From: Streptomyces sp. CC208A
GTDB taxonomy: Bacteria > Actinomycetota > Actinomycetes > Streptomycetales > Streptomycetaceae
Assembly (NCBI RefSeq): GCF_030010625.1
Contig: NZ_JASCXN010000001.1
Span: forward strand, 124,001 to 188,000
DNA length: 64,000 bases
Direction of reading: 5' to 3'
The notes below the pieces were generated by a model. It searched no databases. It was not told where the DNA came from and worked only from the letters and a program-made list of their open reading frames with translations. Positions within the stretch are counted from its first letter, which is position 1, and every line of letters begins with the position of its first letter. Of this stretch, positions 8,660 through 17,306 are shown piece by piece. A program made the position numbers and the translations under genes.

Positions 8660-9313
8660 ATGAGCACGTTCGCGGTGGGTGACGAGGACTTTCTGCTCGA
8701 CGGGCGGCCGGTGCGGCTGCTGTCGGGGGCGCTGCACTACTTCCGGGTGCACGAGGGGCACTGGGAGCACCGGCTCGGGATGCTGCGCGCGATGGGCCTG
8801 GACGGCGTCTTCGCCGGGGTGCTCACGGAGGAGGACGCGGTGCTGCCGGAGCCGGTGGCGGGCCCGGCGGCGGTGGAGCTGTGAGTGGAGTCGCTGGGCC
8901 GGGTGAACTACGGGCCGCGGCTCGCCGAGCCGAAGGGGATCACCGGCGGGCTGCTGCACGAGCGCCAGTACGTGCACGGGGTACGGGCCCGGGGCCTGCG
9001 CCTGGACGCGTTCACGGCGGAGACGGTGGGCCGGGTGCCGTTCGAGGAGGTGCCGGGGGGCGGGGAGCGGGGCCTGTACCGGGCCTCGGTGGAAGTGGCG
9101 GGCGCCGGGGACGCGGAGCTGCGGCTGCCGGGCGCGGGCCGGGGCTTCGTCTGGGTCAACGGCTTCTGCCTGGGCCGGTACTGGCCGGCGGCGGGCCCGC
9201 AGGAGGGGCTGTTCGTGCCGGGCCCGGTGCTGCGGGAGGGCGCGAACGAGGTGTGGGTGCTGGAGCTGGAGCCGGCGGAGGGGGCCGGCCCCGTGCGGGT
9301 GGAGCTGGGCTGA
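8660..9313 (+). pseudogene. GH35 beta-galactosidase remnant: internal deletion plus nonsense codon
   Basis: The first 49 or so codons encode the N-terminal strand of a GH35 beta-galactosidase (FLLDGRPVRLLSGALHYFRV, then WEHRLGMLRAMGL). In intact enzymes this is followed by the catalytic barrel. Here the text jumps after AMGL straight into DGVFAGVLTEED, which belongs to the C-terminal beta-sandwich region, with no frame change. The whole catalytic domain, roughly 430 residues, is missing. A TGA at 8882-8884 then interrupts the frame where the family has Trp (VEL-stop-VESLGRVNYG), a TGG to TGA change. The remaining C-terminal domain (GRGFVWVNGFCLGRYW) continues in frame to 9313. The start ATG has GGTGGGG just upstream. 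It cannot encode an active enzyme. Confidence 0.85.
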
Positions 9314-9328
9314 CCCGGAGGCGTACGT

Positions 9329-9358
9329 GCGGGGTGGCGCCCCCGGGCACCACCCCGC
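9329..9358. terminator. Hairpin between the GH35 remnant and the protease gene
   Basis: The 9-bp stem GCGGGGTGG / CCACCCCGC has a 12-base loop and lies between the convergent ends of the beta-galactosidase remnant and the trypsin-like protease. It can act in both directions. Confidence 0.65.
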
Positions 9359-9366
9359 GCATCGCC

Positions 9367-10275
<909 letters not shown>

Positions 10276-10349
10276 CTACCGCCACAAGAAAGCCCTTCAG
10301 GCCAGTCGCCACGCCCGGACCGTACAGTGGACGGCGGGGGTGAACGCGG

Positions 10350-11255
10350 ATGACGGACCGCCGCTGGGCCGACCGGGTCGGCGAGGACGCCCACGGGGTG
10401 GAGCACGGTTTCCCCCACCGGGAGGCCGTACGGGCCTCGCTCACCGCGCTCTACCGGCGCCTCGGCCCCACCGGGGTCGGCCGGTACGCGACCAGCGTGG
10501 CCGCCGCCGATGTGGCCCTCTCCCCCACCGAGGACCCGCTCCTCGGTGCCACCCGGGCGGCCGGTGCCCTGGTGCGCCACCTGCGGCTGCCGGAGGCCCG
10601 GGTGGTGGTGTCGTTCCGGGCGATGGAGCACGCCGCCACCGTCGAACTCACCGCGGGGCCCGAGTACTTCGTCGAGCTCAACGAGCGCTTCCGGACCCGG
10701 ACCCGGGACATCGGCGCGGCCCTCGCCCACGAGATCACCCACGTCCTGCTGCACCGGCTCGACCTCCGCTTCCCCGACGCCGGGCGGAACGAGATCCTCA
10801 CCGACGTGACCACCGCCTACCTGGGTGCGGGCTGGCTGCTCCTCGACGCCTTCCGGCAGGACGGCGTCGAGAGCCAGAAGCTCGGCTACCTCACGCCGGA
10901 GGAGTTCGGCTGGGTGCTCGCCCAGCGGGCCGGGCTCTTCGGCGAGGACCCGTCGCCGTGGTTCACCAGCGCGGTCGCGTACGAGGCATGGCGGCGGGGC
11001 CGGGCCGAGGCCGAGCGGGAGCGGCGACTGCCGCCGCTGGCCGGCGCGGGCTGGACCGCCCGGCACCGCTACGCCCGGGAACGGCGCCTGGGCCGGGCCG
11101 CGCCCGGCGCCCCGTACGCCTTCGACGGCGGCGCCCCGGCGACCGGCGTCACCTTCCCCTGCCCGGTCTGCCGCCAGCGGCTGCGCGTCCCGGCCGGCCG
11201 CGGCCTGCGGGCCCGCTGCCGCCTGTGCGGAACGGTCCTCGACTGCACGACCTGA
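10350..11255 (+). CDS. HExxH putative metallopeptidase with C-terminal zinc ribbon
   Basis: A 301-residue protein of unnamed family. The centre has ALAHEITHVLLHRLDL (H127, E128, H131), a gluzincin/zincin-like site, and an NEILTD segment about 20 residues later that could supply a third ligand. The C-terminal 35 residues hold two CxxC knuckles (FPCPVCRQRL and ARCRLCGTVL), a zinc ribbon. No signal peptide or membrane segment is seen, so it is probably cytoplasmic. It is divergent from the serine protease and is followed by a dispersed repeat element. Proteolytic activity is inferred from the motif only; it could also be a non-peptidase zincin fold. Confidence 0.75.
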   Translation: MTDRRWADRVGEDAHGVEHGFPHREAVRASLTALYRRLGPTGVGRYATSVAAADVALSPTEDPLLGATRAAGALVRHLRLPEARVVVSFRAMEHAATVELTAGPEYFVELNERFRTRTRDIGAALAHEITHVLLHRLDLRFPDAGRNEILTDVTTAYLGAGWLLLDAFRQDGVESQKLGYLTPEEFGWVLAQRAGLFGEDPSPWFTSAVAYEAWRRGRAEAERERRLPPLAGAGWTARHRYARERRLGRAAPGAPYAFDGGAPATGVTFPCPVCRQRLRVPAGRGLRARCRLCGTVLDCTT

Positions 11256-11330
11256 GCCCGCATCACCGCCGCGCCGTTGCGGGCGCGAGTTCCGCCGGGC
11301 GATGCGCCGCCGTTCCGTCGTGGGCGCACC

Positions 11331-11407
11331 GCCGTTTCGTTGTGGGCAATCGTTCCTCCCCCAAGGACTTCGTCCTTGGGGGAGGGATACCTGCCCACAG
11401 GGACGGC
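11331..11407 (+). repeat. Dispersed palindromic repeat element, copy A
   Basis: A 77-bp element bounded by imperfect terminal inverted repeats (GCCGTTTCGTTGTGGGCA at the left and TGCCCACAGGGACGGC at the right). At the centre is the perfect hairpin TCCCCCAAGGAC-TTC-GTCCTTGGGGGA. A partial duplicate of the left end (CCGTTCCGTCGTGGGCGCA) sits just before it, at about 11310-11328. The ends and core recur in two copies at 28540-28627 and 28731-28816. It lies between two plus-strand genes. It has no coding capacity and could act as a terminator or be a MITE-like relic. Confidence 0.75.
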
Positions 11408-11467
11408 GGCGCAGCCCGCGCGGGGGCGGATTTGCTTCGGGGCTGGACGAGGGGTCAGGGTCGGTGC

Positions 11468-12937
11468 ATGAGCACGCTGTTCGAGGCCGTCGCCGGCGGG
11501 GACGAGGACGCGGTCGTCCGGGCCCTGCGCGCCGGCGCCGATCCGGAGGCCGTCGACGGGGGTGAGACCGTCCTCTACCGGGCGGCGGTCGCCGACGAGC
11601 CGGGGATCGTGCGGCTGCTGCTCGCCGCCGGGGCCGATCCCGGCCGGGCGAGCGGTCCGGACGGCGGGGACCTGCCGCTGTGCGGGGCGGCCTGCGGCGG
11701 GCACGCGGGGACGGTACGGGCGCTGCTCGCGGCGGGCGCGCCGCCGGACCAGGAGGAGGGGTTCGGGTTCACGGCGCTCGCCTGGGCGGTGCGGCTCGGC
11801 CACGCGGAGACCGTACGGGCCCTGCTCGAACACGGTGCCGATCCCGACCGGCCGGGGCCCGACGGGCTGCCCCCGCTGACCGCCGCCGCCCGGCGCGGCT
11901 CCACCGCCTGCGTACGGGCGCTGCTCGACCACGGCGCGCGGGGCGCGGGGCCGGCGCTGCGGGAGGCGCGGCGGTGGATCGGGGTGGACATGGCGGCGGA
12001 GCTGCGGCGGGGGCTGGTCGCCGGGAACGCCGGCGGGGAGACGTACGAGGCGGTGGTGCGGCGGGTCCGGGAGGACGGCGGGGTGACCGTGGTCGTCGAG
12101 CTGCTGCGGGAGGACGGCCGGCCCGGGCGCGGCGACGAGCGGCAGACCGGGCACGCGGCCGTCGCGACCCTCCTTGAGGCGGCGCTCGGCCGGTGCGTCC
12201 CGGCCGAGGAGCTGGCGGCGCGGGCGCTGCGCTGCGGGGACCCGGAGCTCGACGACTGGACGACCGCGGTGGCCGAACTCGCCGGGCGGGCGGACGAGGA
12301 GACCTTCGTGGCGGCGGCGGGCTTGTGCGCCTACCGCGATCCGCTGCGGCGGGCGTTCGGGGCGCGGGTCCTCGGGGCGCTGCCGGGGTTCGCGGCGAGC
12401 GCGGTGCCGGTGCTGCGGCGGCTGGCCGGGGAGGCGGCGGGTCCCGCGCGGGAGCCGGCCCTGTCGGTGGTGACGGCGCTCGGGGCGTGCGCGGACCCGG
12501 CGGCGGTGCCGGAGCTGCTGGCGGCGGCGGGCCATCCGGACGCGGAGGTGCGGCGGGCGGCGGCGGGCGCGCTCGCGGGGCTCGTACCGGCCGGGGACAT
12601 GGAGGCGCTGGGGGTGCTGCTCGGGCTGAGCCGGGACGGGGACGCGCGGGTGCGGGACTGGGCGGTGCTGGCCCTGGCCGAGCTGCCCGACGACACCCCG
12701 CTCGTACGGGAGGCGCTGGCGGAGCGGCTGTCCGACCCCGATCCGGAGACGGCGGCGGAGGCGGCCCGGGGCCTGGCGATCCGTCAGGACCCGCGGGCGG
12801 TGGACGCGCTGGCGGCGCTCCTCGCGGACGGCGACCCGGACGGCGCGCCCCGGCAGACGGCGCTCGACGCCCTGGAGTTCGTACGCGACCCCCGGGTCAG
12901 GACCCGGCTGGAGTGGACGCCCCCGCGCCGTCGCTGA
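11468..12937 (+). CDS. Ankyrin-repeat plus HEAT-repeat protein
   Basis: About 489 residues. Residues 1-160 contain four or five ankyrin repeats (for example AVVRALRAGADPEAV, GIVRLLLAAGADPG, ETVRALLEHGADPDRPG). A linker region of about 90 residues follows. The C-terminal 230 residues form HEAT/PBS-lyase-type repeats (VPELLAAAGHPDAEVRRAA, DARVRDWAVLALAELPDD, LSDPDPETAAEAARGLA). Both halves are protein-binding scaffolds, so a partner-binding or regulatory role is likely; no enzyme motif is seen. Start ATG at 11468. The combined architecture is known in actinobacteria, but I cannot name a function. Confidence 0.85.
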   Translation: MSTLFEAVAGGDEDAVVRALRAGADPEAVDGGETVLYRAAVADEPGIVRLLLAAGADPGRASGPDGGDLPLCGAACGGHAGTVRALLAAGAPPDQEEGFGFTALAWAVRLGHAETVRALLEHGADPDRPGPDGLPPLTAAARRGSTACVRALLDHGARGAGPALREARRWIGVDMAAELRRGLVAGNAGGETYEAVVRRVREDGGVTVVVELLREDGRPGRGDERQTGHAAVATLLEAALGRCVPAEELAARALRCGDPELDDWTTAVAELAGRADEETFVAAAGLCAYRDPLRRAFGARVLGALPGFAASAVPVLRRLAGEAAGPAREPALSVVTALGACADPAAVPELLAAAGHPDAEVRRAAAGALAGLVPAGDMEALGVLLGLSRDGDARVRDWAVLALAELPDDTPLVREALAERLSDPDPETAAEAARGLAIRQDPRAVDALAALLADGDPDGAPRQTALDALEFVRDPRVRTRLEWTPPRRR

Positions 12938-13020
12938 CGGACCGAGGACGCGGGGTGCGCACGGCTCTCCCGTCCTGCGGCCCCGGCTGCTACCTTCCTC
13001 CCCGACCGACCGCTACCTAA

Positions 13021-13030
13021 CAAACGTTTG
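13021..13030. promoter_or_regulatory. Palindromic operator candidate upstream of the tyrosine phosphatase gene
   Basis: The perfect 10-bp palindrome CAAACGTTTG sits in CTAACAAACGTTTGGCAG, 59-68 bases before the phosphatase ATG. It stands out in GC-rich DNA and has the size and symmetry of TetR-family operators. A TetR-family gene lies just beyond the phosphatase gene, convergent with it, and is the obvious candidate to bind, but this is inference. Confidence 0.45.
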
Positions 13031-13088
13031 GCAGAGTGGGGCCCGCTCCGCCCCGGCACCCGTGAGACGCATCCGTGAGGAGACAGCC

Positions 13089-13988
13089 ATGCCCCTGTCG
13101 AGACGCGCACTGCTGAGCACCGCCGGAGCCGCCGCAGTGGCGGCGCTCACCCCGTCCACCGCCGCGGCGGCCCGGCCCCGGACCTCCGCCACCACCCTGA
13201 TCCGGCACCTCCCGCTCCAGGGCGCGGTCAACGTCCGCGACCTGGGCGGATACCCCACCTACGACGGCGAGCGGGTCCGGTACGGGCGCGTCCACCGGGG
13301 CGACCACCTGGGGAAGCTGACCGACGCCGACGTGACCGCGCTCGGCGGGCTCGGGCTCGCCCGGGCGATCGACTTCCGGATCCCGTCGGAGGTGGCGTTC
13401 GACGGAGCCGACCGGCTGCCCGCCGGGGTGGCGTCCGTCTCCCGGCCGGTGACCGACCACGGTCTCTTCGCTCAGCTCATGACCGTGATCGGCTCCCGCG
13501 ACCCGGTGCGGCAGGAGGAGATGCTGGGCAACGGCCGGGCGGCGGCCTTCATGACGGAGGTGTACCGCAGCTTCGTCACCGACGCCGCGAACCGGGCGGC
13601 CTTCGGGCAGACCCTGCGCGAGCTCGCCGAACCCGGCTCCGGCCCGGTGCTCTACCACTGCACCTCGGGCAAGGACCGCACCGGCTGGACGAGTTGGCTG
13701 CTCCTGCAGCTCGTCGGCGTGCCGGAGTACTTCGCCACCGAGGACTACCTGGCCTCCAACACCTTCCGCGCCGCCTACGACGCCCGCGTCCGCGAGGGCC
13801 TGAAGCAGAGCGGCCTCATGCAGAACCCGGAGCTGATCGTGCCCCTCCAGGAGGTCCGCCGGGAGTACCTGGACGCGGCCCTCGCCGAGGTCCGCGCCGG
13901 CTACGGCAGCCTGTACCGCCATGTGACGGCCGGCCTGGGCGTGGACCCGCGCACCCTGGCGGGGCTGCGGGAACGGCTGGTCGGCTGA
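13089..13988 (+). CDS. Exported tyrosine/lipid-type protein phosphatase (Y_phosphatase3 family)
   Basis: About 299 residues from the ATG with GAGGAGA upstream; an earlier in-frame ATG at 13062 has no such site. The N-terminus PLSRRALLSTAGAAAVAALT is a twin-arginine-like signal peptide. The body matches the Y_phosphatase3 family: VNVRDLGGYPTYDG near residue 50, AIDFRIPSEV near 98, and the P-loop HCTSGKDRTGW with catalytic Cys near 195. Such enzymes dephosphorylate phosphotyrosine or phosphoinositides; here the target would be outside the membrane. A strong terminator follows the gene. Confidence 0.9.
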   Translation: MPLSRRALLSTAGAAAVAALTPSTAAAARPRTSATTLIRHLPLQGAVNVRDLGGYPTYDGERVRYGRVHRGDHLGKLTDADVTALGGLGLARAIDFRIPSEVAFDGADRLPAGVASVSRPVTDHGLFAQLMTVIGSRDPVRQEEMLGNGRAAAFMTEVYRSFVTDAANRAAFGQTLRELAEPGSGPVLYHCTSGKDRTGWTSWLLLQLVGVPEYFATEDYLASNTFRAAYDARVREGLKQSGLMQNPELIVPLQEVRREYLDAALAEVRAGYGSLYRHVTAGLGVDPRTLAGLRERLVG

Positions 13989-13989
13989 C

Positions 13990-14029
13990 GGGGCGGGCGC
14001 CGGCCCGTGCGGGGGCCGGCGCCCGCCCC
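13990..14029. terminator. Long perfect hairpin between phosphatase and TetR genes
   Basis: A perfect 17-bp GC stem (GGGGCGGGCGCCGGCCC and its complement) with a 6-base loop lies between convergent genes. It should serve as a bidirectional terminator. Confidence 0.85.
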
Positions 14030-14045
14030 GTACACCCCCGCCTGA

Positions 14046-14663
14046 TCACGGACGGACGGCGATGCCGTCCAGGACCATCGACAGGTACTGACGGGCGATC
14101 TCCTCGGGGCGGTGCCGGCCGCCCGGCCGGTACCAGGAGGCCGCGACCCAGACGGTGTCGCGGACGAAGCGGTAGGCGAGCCGGATGTCGAGGTCTGCGC
14201 GGAACACCCCGCCCGCGACCCCCCGTTCCAGCGTGCCGAGCCACGCCTTCTCGAACCTGCGCTGCGAGTCGGCGAGGTAGTGGAAGCGGGGCAGGTCGGT
14301 GAGGTGCCGGGACTCCTTCTGGTAGATGGCGACGGCGGCGCGGTGCCGGTCGATCTCCCGGAAGGACTCGGTGACCAGGGCCTCGATGGTCTCCCGGGGA
14401 CCGAGGCCGGCGGCGAGCACGGTGTCGTACCCCTCCCACAGCTCGGTGAGGAAGCTGGACAGGATCTCGTCGAGCATCGACTCCTTGGAGTCGAAGTGGT
14501 AGTAGAGACTGCCCGCGAGCATCCCGGCGGCGTCCGCGATCTGGCGGACGGTGGTGGCGTTGTACCCCTGGGCGGCGAAGACCTCGGCGGCGGTCTCGAG
14601 GAGTTCACGCCGCCGCTCGGGGGCGGCGGCGTTCGCCTGGCTCTTCTTCTTGGTCGCTGACAC
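14046..14663 (-). CDS. TetR-family regulator, KstR2-like
   Basis: About 205 residues from a GTG start in GTGTCAGCGACC; the nearby ATG is in another frame. The N-terminal HTH reads RRELLETAAEVFAAQGYNATTVRQIADAAGM followed, a few residues on, by SLYYHFDSKESMLDE. The C-terminal ligand domain (AVAIYQKESRHLTDLPRF and VRDTVWVAASWYRPGG) is close, from memory, to KstR2 of mycobacteria, which senses a CoA thioester in cholesterol ring breakdown. No steroid or fatty acid genes are in the window, so the ligand may be another acyl-CoA. It is convergent with the phosphatase gene. The palindrome at 13021 is a possible target. Confidence 0.85.
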   Translation of the reverse strand: MSATKKKSQANAAAPERRRELLETAAEVFAAQGYNATTVRQIADAAGMLAGSLYYHFDSKESMLDEILSSFLTELWEGYDTVLAAGLGPRETIEALVTESFREIDRHRAAVAIYQKESRHLTDLPRFHYLADSQRRFEKAWLGTLERGVAGGVFRADLDIRLAYRFVRDTVWVAASWYRPGGRHRPEEIARQYLSMVLDGIAVRP

Positions 14664-14716
14664 CCGCCCATTGTCGTCGCTCCGTGGCGACCGACGACCG
14701 GCGGCCGACGGCCGGG

Positions 14717-15229
14717 TCAGCCGTCCTCGCGCGGCGGGGTGTCGTCGTTGCCGCGCCGCAGGGTCCGGGGCGCGCGCCCCGGGCGCCAGGTGGTGAAGCA
14801 GATCTCGTCGCCCTCCACCCAGGTCCGTACGACCTCGGACGGCTCCACCCGGAAGAGGTGGAAGGGCAGCGGGACCCCGACCCCGGCGGCGTACTGCGCC
14901 ACCTCCTCCGTATCGGTGACCTCGACGGCCCGCCCGGAGATCCGCACGTCTCCGCCGCCCATGTCCGTCCCCGCGCCCGGGTTGGCGAACAGCGAGAAGC
15001 GCGGGTCGCGGCGCAGGTCGAGGGCCTTGTACGAGTTCGGCATCATGCCGAGCCACAGCTCGCCGCCCCGGAAGTCGGCCTCGATCCCGCTGAGCCGCGG
15101 CGAGCCGTCCTTCCGCAGGGTGGCGAGGGTGTGGTGGGTGTACCGCCCGAAGCGTTTCCGCGCGGTCGCGGCCAGTTCGGGTTCGGCGGCCTCGAAGGCG
15201 GGCCAGGTGAGGGTTCCGGTGTCTCGCAT
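14717..15229 (-). CDS. Pyridoxamine 5'-phosphate oxidase-like flavin protein
   Basis: A 170-residue protein with the split-barrel PNPOx-like fold: RYTHHTLATLRKDGSPRLSGIE at residues 30-50, GELWLGMMPNSYKALDLRRDPRFSL at 55-80, then VRISGRAVEV. Members bind FMN, F420 or heme and reduce or bind small ligands; the subgroup cannot be told from motifs alone. It is cytoplasmic, with no signal peptide. It lies 53 bases downstream of the TetR start region and 74 bases from the VOC gene, all on the minus strand. Confidence 0.8.
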   Translation of the reverse strand: MRDTGTLTWPAFEAAEPELAATARKRFGRYTHHTLATLRKDGSPRLSGIEADFRGGELWLGMMPNSYKALDLRRDPRFSLFANPGAGTDMGGGDVRISGRAVEVTDTEEVAQYAAGVGVPLPFHLFRVEPSEVVRTWVEGDEICFTTWRPGRAPRTLRRGNDDTPPREDG

Positions 15230-15303
15230 GACTCCAGGGAACCCTGGATACCCGACACCTCCTGTCCGGATTGCTCCGGACGGCCGTGGCGGCCCGGGAA
15301 CCG

Positions 15304-15681
15304 CTAGGACTCGCCCCGCTCCGCCTTGCCGCGCTCCACGCAGAATTCGTTGCCCTCCGGGTCGGCCAGGGTCACCCAGCCCGTGCCGTCCGGGCGGCGG
15401 CGGTCGCCGACGAGGGTCGCGCCGAGGGCGAGCAGGCGGTCGACCTCCTCGTCGCGGGTGCGGTCCTGCGGCTGGAGGTCGAGGTGGACGCGGTTCTTGA
15501 CCGCCTTCGGCTCCGGCACCTGGATGAAGAGGAGGCCGGCGCCGGCCGACTCGACCAGGGCCTCGGGGTCGCCGGGCTCGTCGTCGTCGGAGAGCTTGCC
15601 GTCCAGCGCCTTCGCCCAGAACCCGGCGAGGGCGTAGGCGTCGGCGCAGTCGATGGTCACGTGGCGTACGAGAGAACTCAT
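15304..15681 (-). CDS. VOC-superfamily (glyoxalase-like) protein
   Basis: A 125-residue single-domain protein of the Glyoxalase_6 type. It has HVTIDCADAYALAGFWAKAL at the N-terminus, HLDLQPQDRTRDEEVDRLLALGA in the middle, and TLADPEGNEFCVER at the end. The His near 67 and the late Glu are in metal-ligand positions of the vicinal-oxygen-chelate fold. Substrate is unknown; members include dioxygenases, isomerases and antibiotic-binding resistance proteins. It stands 74 bases upstream of the PPOX-like gene. Confidence 0.82.
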   Translation of the reverse strand: MSSLVRHVTIDCADAYALAGFWAKALDGKLSDDDEPGDPEALVESAGAGLLFIQVPEPKAVKNRVHLDLQPQDRTRDEEVDRLLALGATLVGDRRRPDGTGWVTLADPEGNEFCVERGKAERGES

Positions 15682-15760
15682 GTGCCCATGATTACGCCCG
15701 GGTGTGACAGCGGGCCACCGTATTACCGCCCGGCCGACGGCGGCGTTCCCGGACGCGCAG

Positions 15761-15806
15761 CGACGCCCGCCCCAGGTGTCCTTGGTCGGGGACGGGGCGG
15801 GCGTCG
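15761..15806. terminator. Terminator downstream of gltD
   Basis: A 13-bp perfect stem (CGACGCCCGCCCC / GGGGCGGGCGTCG) encloses a 20-base loop, 40 bases past the gltD stop and before the VOC gene on the same strand. It separates the gltBD operon from the VOC gene. Confidence 0.7.
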
Positions 15807-15845
15807 CGTGGTTCCGTACGCCGTTGTACGGGACATCCGGGGGCG

Positions 15846-17306
15846 TCAGACCATCAGGGCCCGGTCCGTCGGGCGGATCGGGGCCGGCAGGGAGCTGGCG
15901 CCGGTGAGGTAGCGGTCGACGCCTCGGGCGGCCGAACGGCCCTCGGCGATGGCCCAGACGATCAGCGACTGACCGCGGCCGGCGTCACCGGCGACGAAGA
16001 CGCCGTCGACGTTGGTGGCGAAGTCCGCGTCGCGGGCGATGTTGCCCCGCTCGTCGAGCTCCACGCCGAACTGCGCGACCAGGCCGTTCTCCTGGTCCGT
16101 GCCGGTGAAGCCCATCGCCAGGGTGACCAGCTGGGCGGGGATCTTCCGCTCGGTGCCCGGCTTCTGGGTCAGCCTGCCGTCGACGAACTCGACCTCGACC
16201 AGGTGCAGGAACTGGACGTTGCCGTCCTCGTCGCCCTCGAAGTGGGTGGTGGAGACGGAGTAGACCCGCTCGCCGCCCTCCTCGTGCGCCGAGGTGACCT
16301 TGTACAGCATGGGGAAGGTCGGCCAGGGCTGGTTGGCGTTCCGCTCCTCGCCCGGCTTCGGCATGATCTCCAGCTGGGTGACGGAGGCCGCGCCCTGGCG
16401 GTGGGCGGTGCCGACGCAGTCGGCGCCGGTGTCGCCGCCGCCGATGACGACGACGTGCTTGCCCTCGGCGGTGATCGGCGGGGTCACGAAGTCGCCCTCG
16501 ACGACCTTGTTGGCGAGCGGCAGGTACTCCATCGCCTGGTGGATGCCCTTGAGCTCGCGCCCCGGCACGGGCAGGTCGCGGGCGGTGGTGGCGCCGGCGG
16601 CGACCACGACCGCGTCGAACCGCTTGCGCAGGTCGGTGGCGGTGATGTCGCGGCCGACCTCGATGCCGGTGCGGAACTTGGTGCCCTCCGCGCGCATCTG
16701 CTCGATGCGGCGGTTGATGTGCCGCTTCTCCATCTTGAACTCGGGGATGCCGTAGCGCAGCAGACCGCCGATGCGGTCGGCGCGCTCGTACACGACCACG
16801 GTGTGGCCGGCCCGGGTGAGCTGCTGGGCGGCGGCGAGACCCGACGGTCCTGAGCCGATGACGGCGACGGTCTTGCCGGAGAGGCGCTCGGGGATCTGCG
16901 GGGTGACGTCGCCGCCGTCCCACGCCTTGTCGATGATCGAGACCTCGACGTTCTTGATGGTGACGGCCGGCTGGTTGATGCCGAGCACGCACGCCGACTC
17001 GCACGGAGCCGGGCACAGGCGGCCGGTGAACTCCGGGAAGTTGTTGGTGGCGTGGAGGCGCTCGGACGCCGCCGACCAGTCCTCGCGGTAGGCGTAGTCG
17101 TTCCACTCGGGGATCAGGTTCCCGAGCGGGCAGCCGTTGTGGCAGAACGGGATGCCGCAGTCCATGCAGCGGCCGGCCTGCTTGCTGATGATCGGCAGCA
17201 GGGAGCCGGGGACGTAGACCTCGTTCCAGTCGCGGACGCGCTCCGCGACGGGGCGGGTCTCGGCGACCTCGCGGCCGGTGGTCAGGAAGCCCTTGGGGTC
17301 AGCCAT
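15846..17306 (-). CDS. gltD: Glutamate synthase (NADPH) small subunit
   Basis: A 486-residue beta subunit that passes electrons from NADPH through FAD to the large subunit. The N-terminus has cysteine clusters for 4Fe-4S centres ([19 protein letters not shown] and [12 protein letters not shown]). The FAD loop [17 protein letters not shown] lies near residue 150, the NADPH loop [15 protein letters not shown] near 290, and the final FAD contact [13 protein letters not shown] near 450. The ATG lies eight bases inside the end of gltB, so translation is coupled. Confidence 0.96.
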   Translation of the reverse strand: MADPKGFLTTGREVAETRPVAERVRDWNEVYVPGSLLPIISKQAGRCMDCGIPFCHNGCPLGNLIPEWNDYAYREDWSAASERLHATNNFPEFTGRLCPAPCESACVLGINQPAVTIKNVEVSIIDKAWDGGDVTPQIPERLSGKTVAVIGSGPSGLAAAQQLTRAGHTVVVYERADRIGGLLRYGIPEFKMEKRHINRRIEQMRAEGTKFRTGIEVGRDITATDLRKRFDAVVVAAGATTARDLPVPGRELKGIHQAMEYLPLANKVVEGDFVTPPITAEGKHVVVIGGGDTGADCVGTAHRQGAASVTQLEIMPKPGEERNANQPWPTFPMLYKVTSAHEEGGERVYSVSTTHFEGDEDGNVQFLHLVEVEFVDGRLTQKPGTERKIPAQLVTLAMGFTGTDQENGLVAQFGVELDERGNIARDADFATNVDGVFVAGDAGRGQSLIVWAIAEGRSAARGVDRYLTGASSLPAPIRPTDRALMV

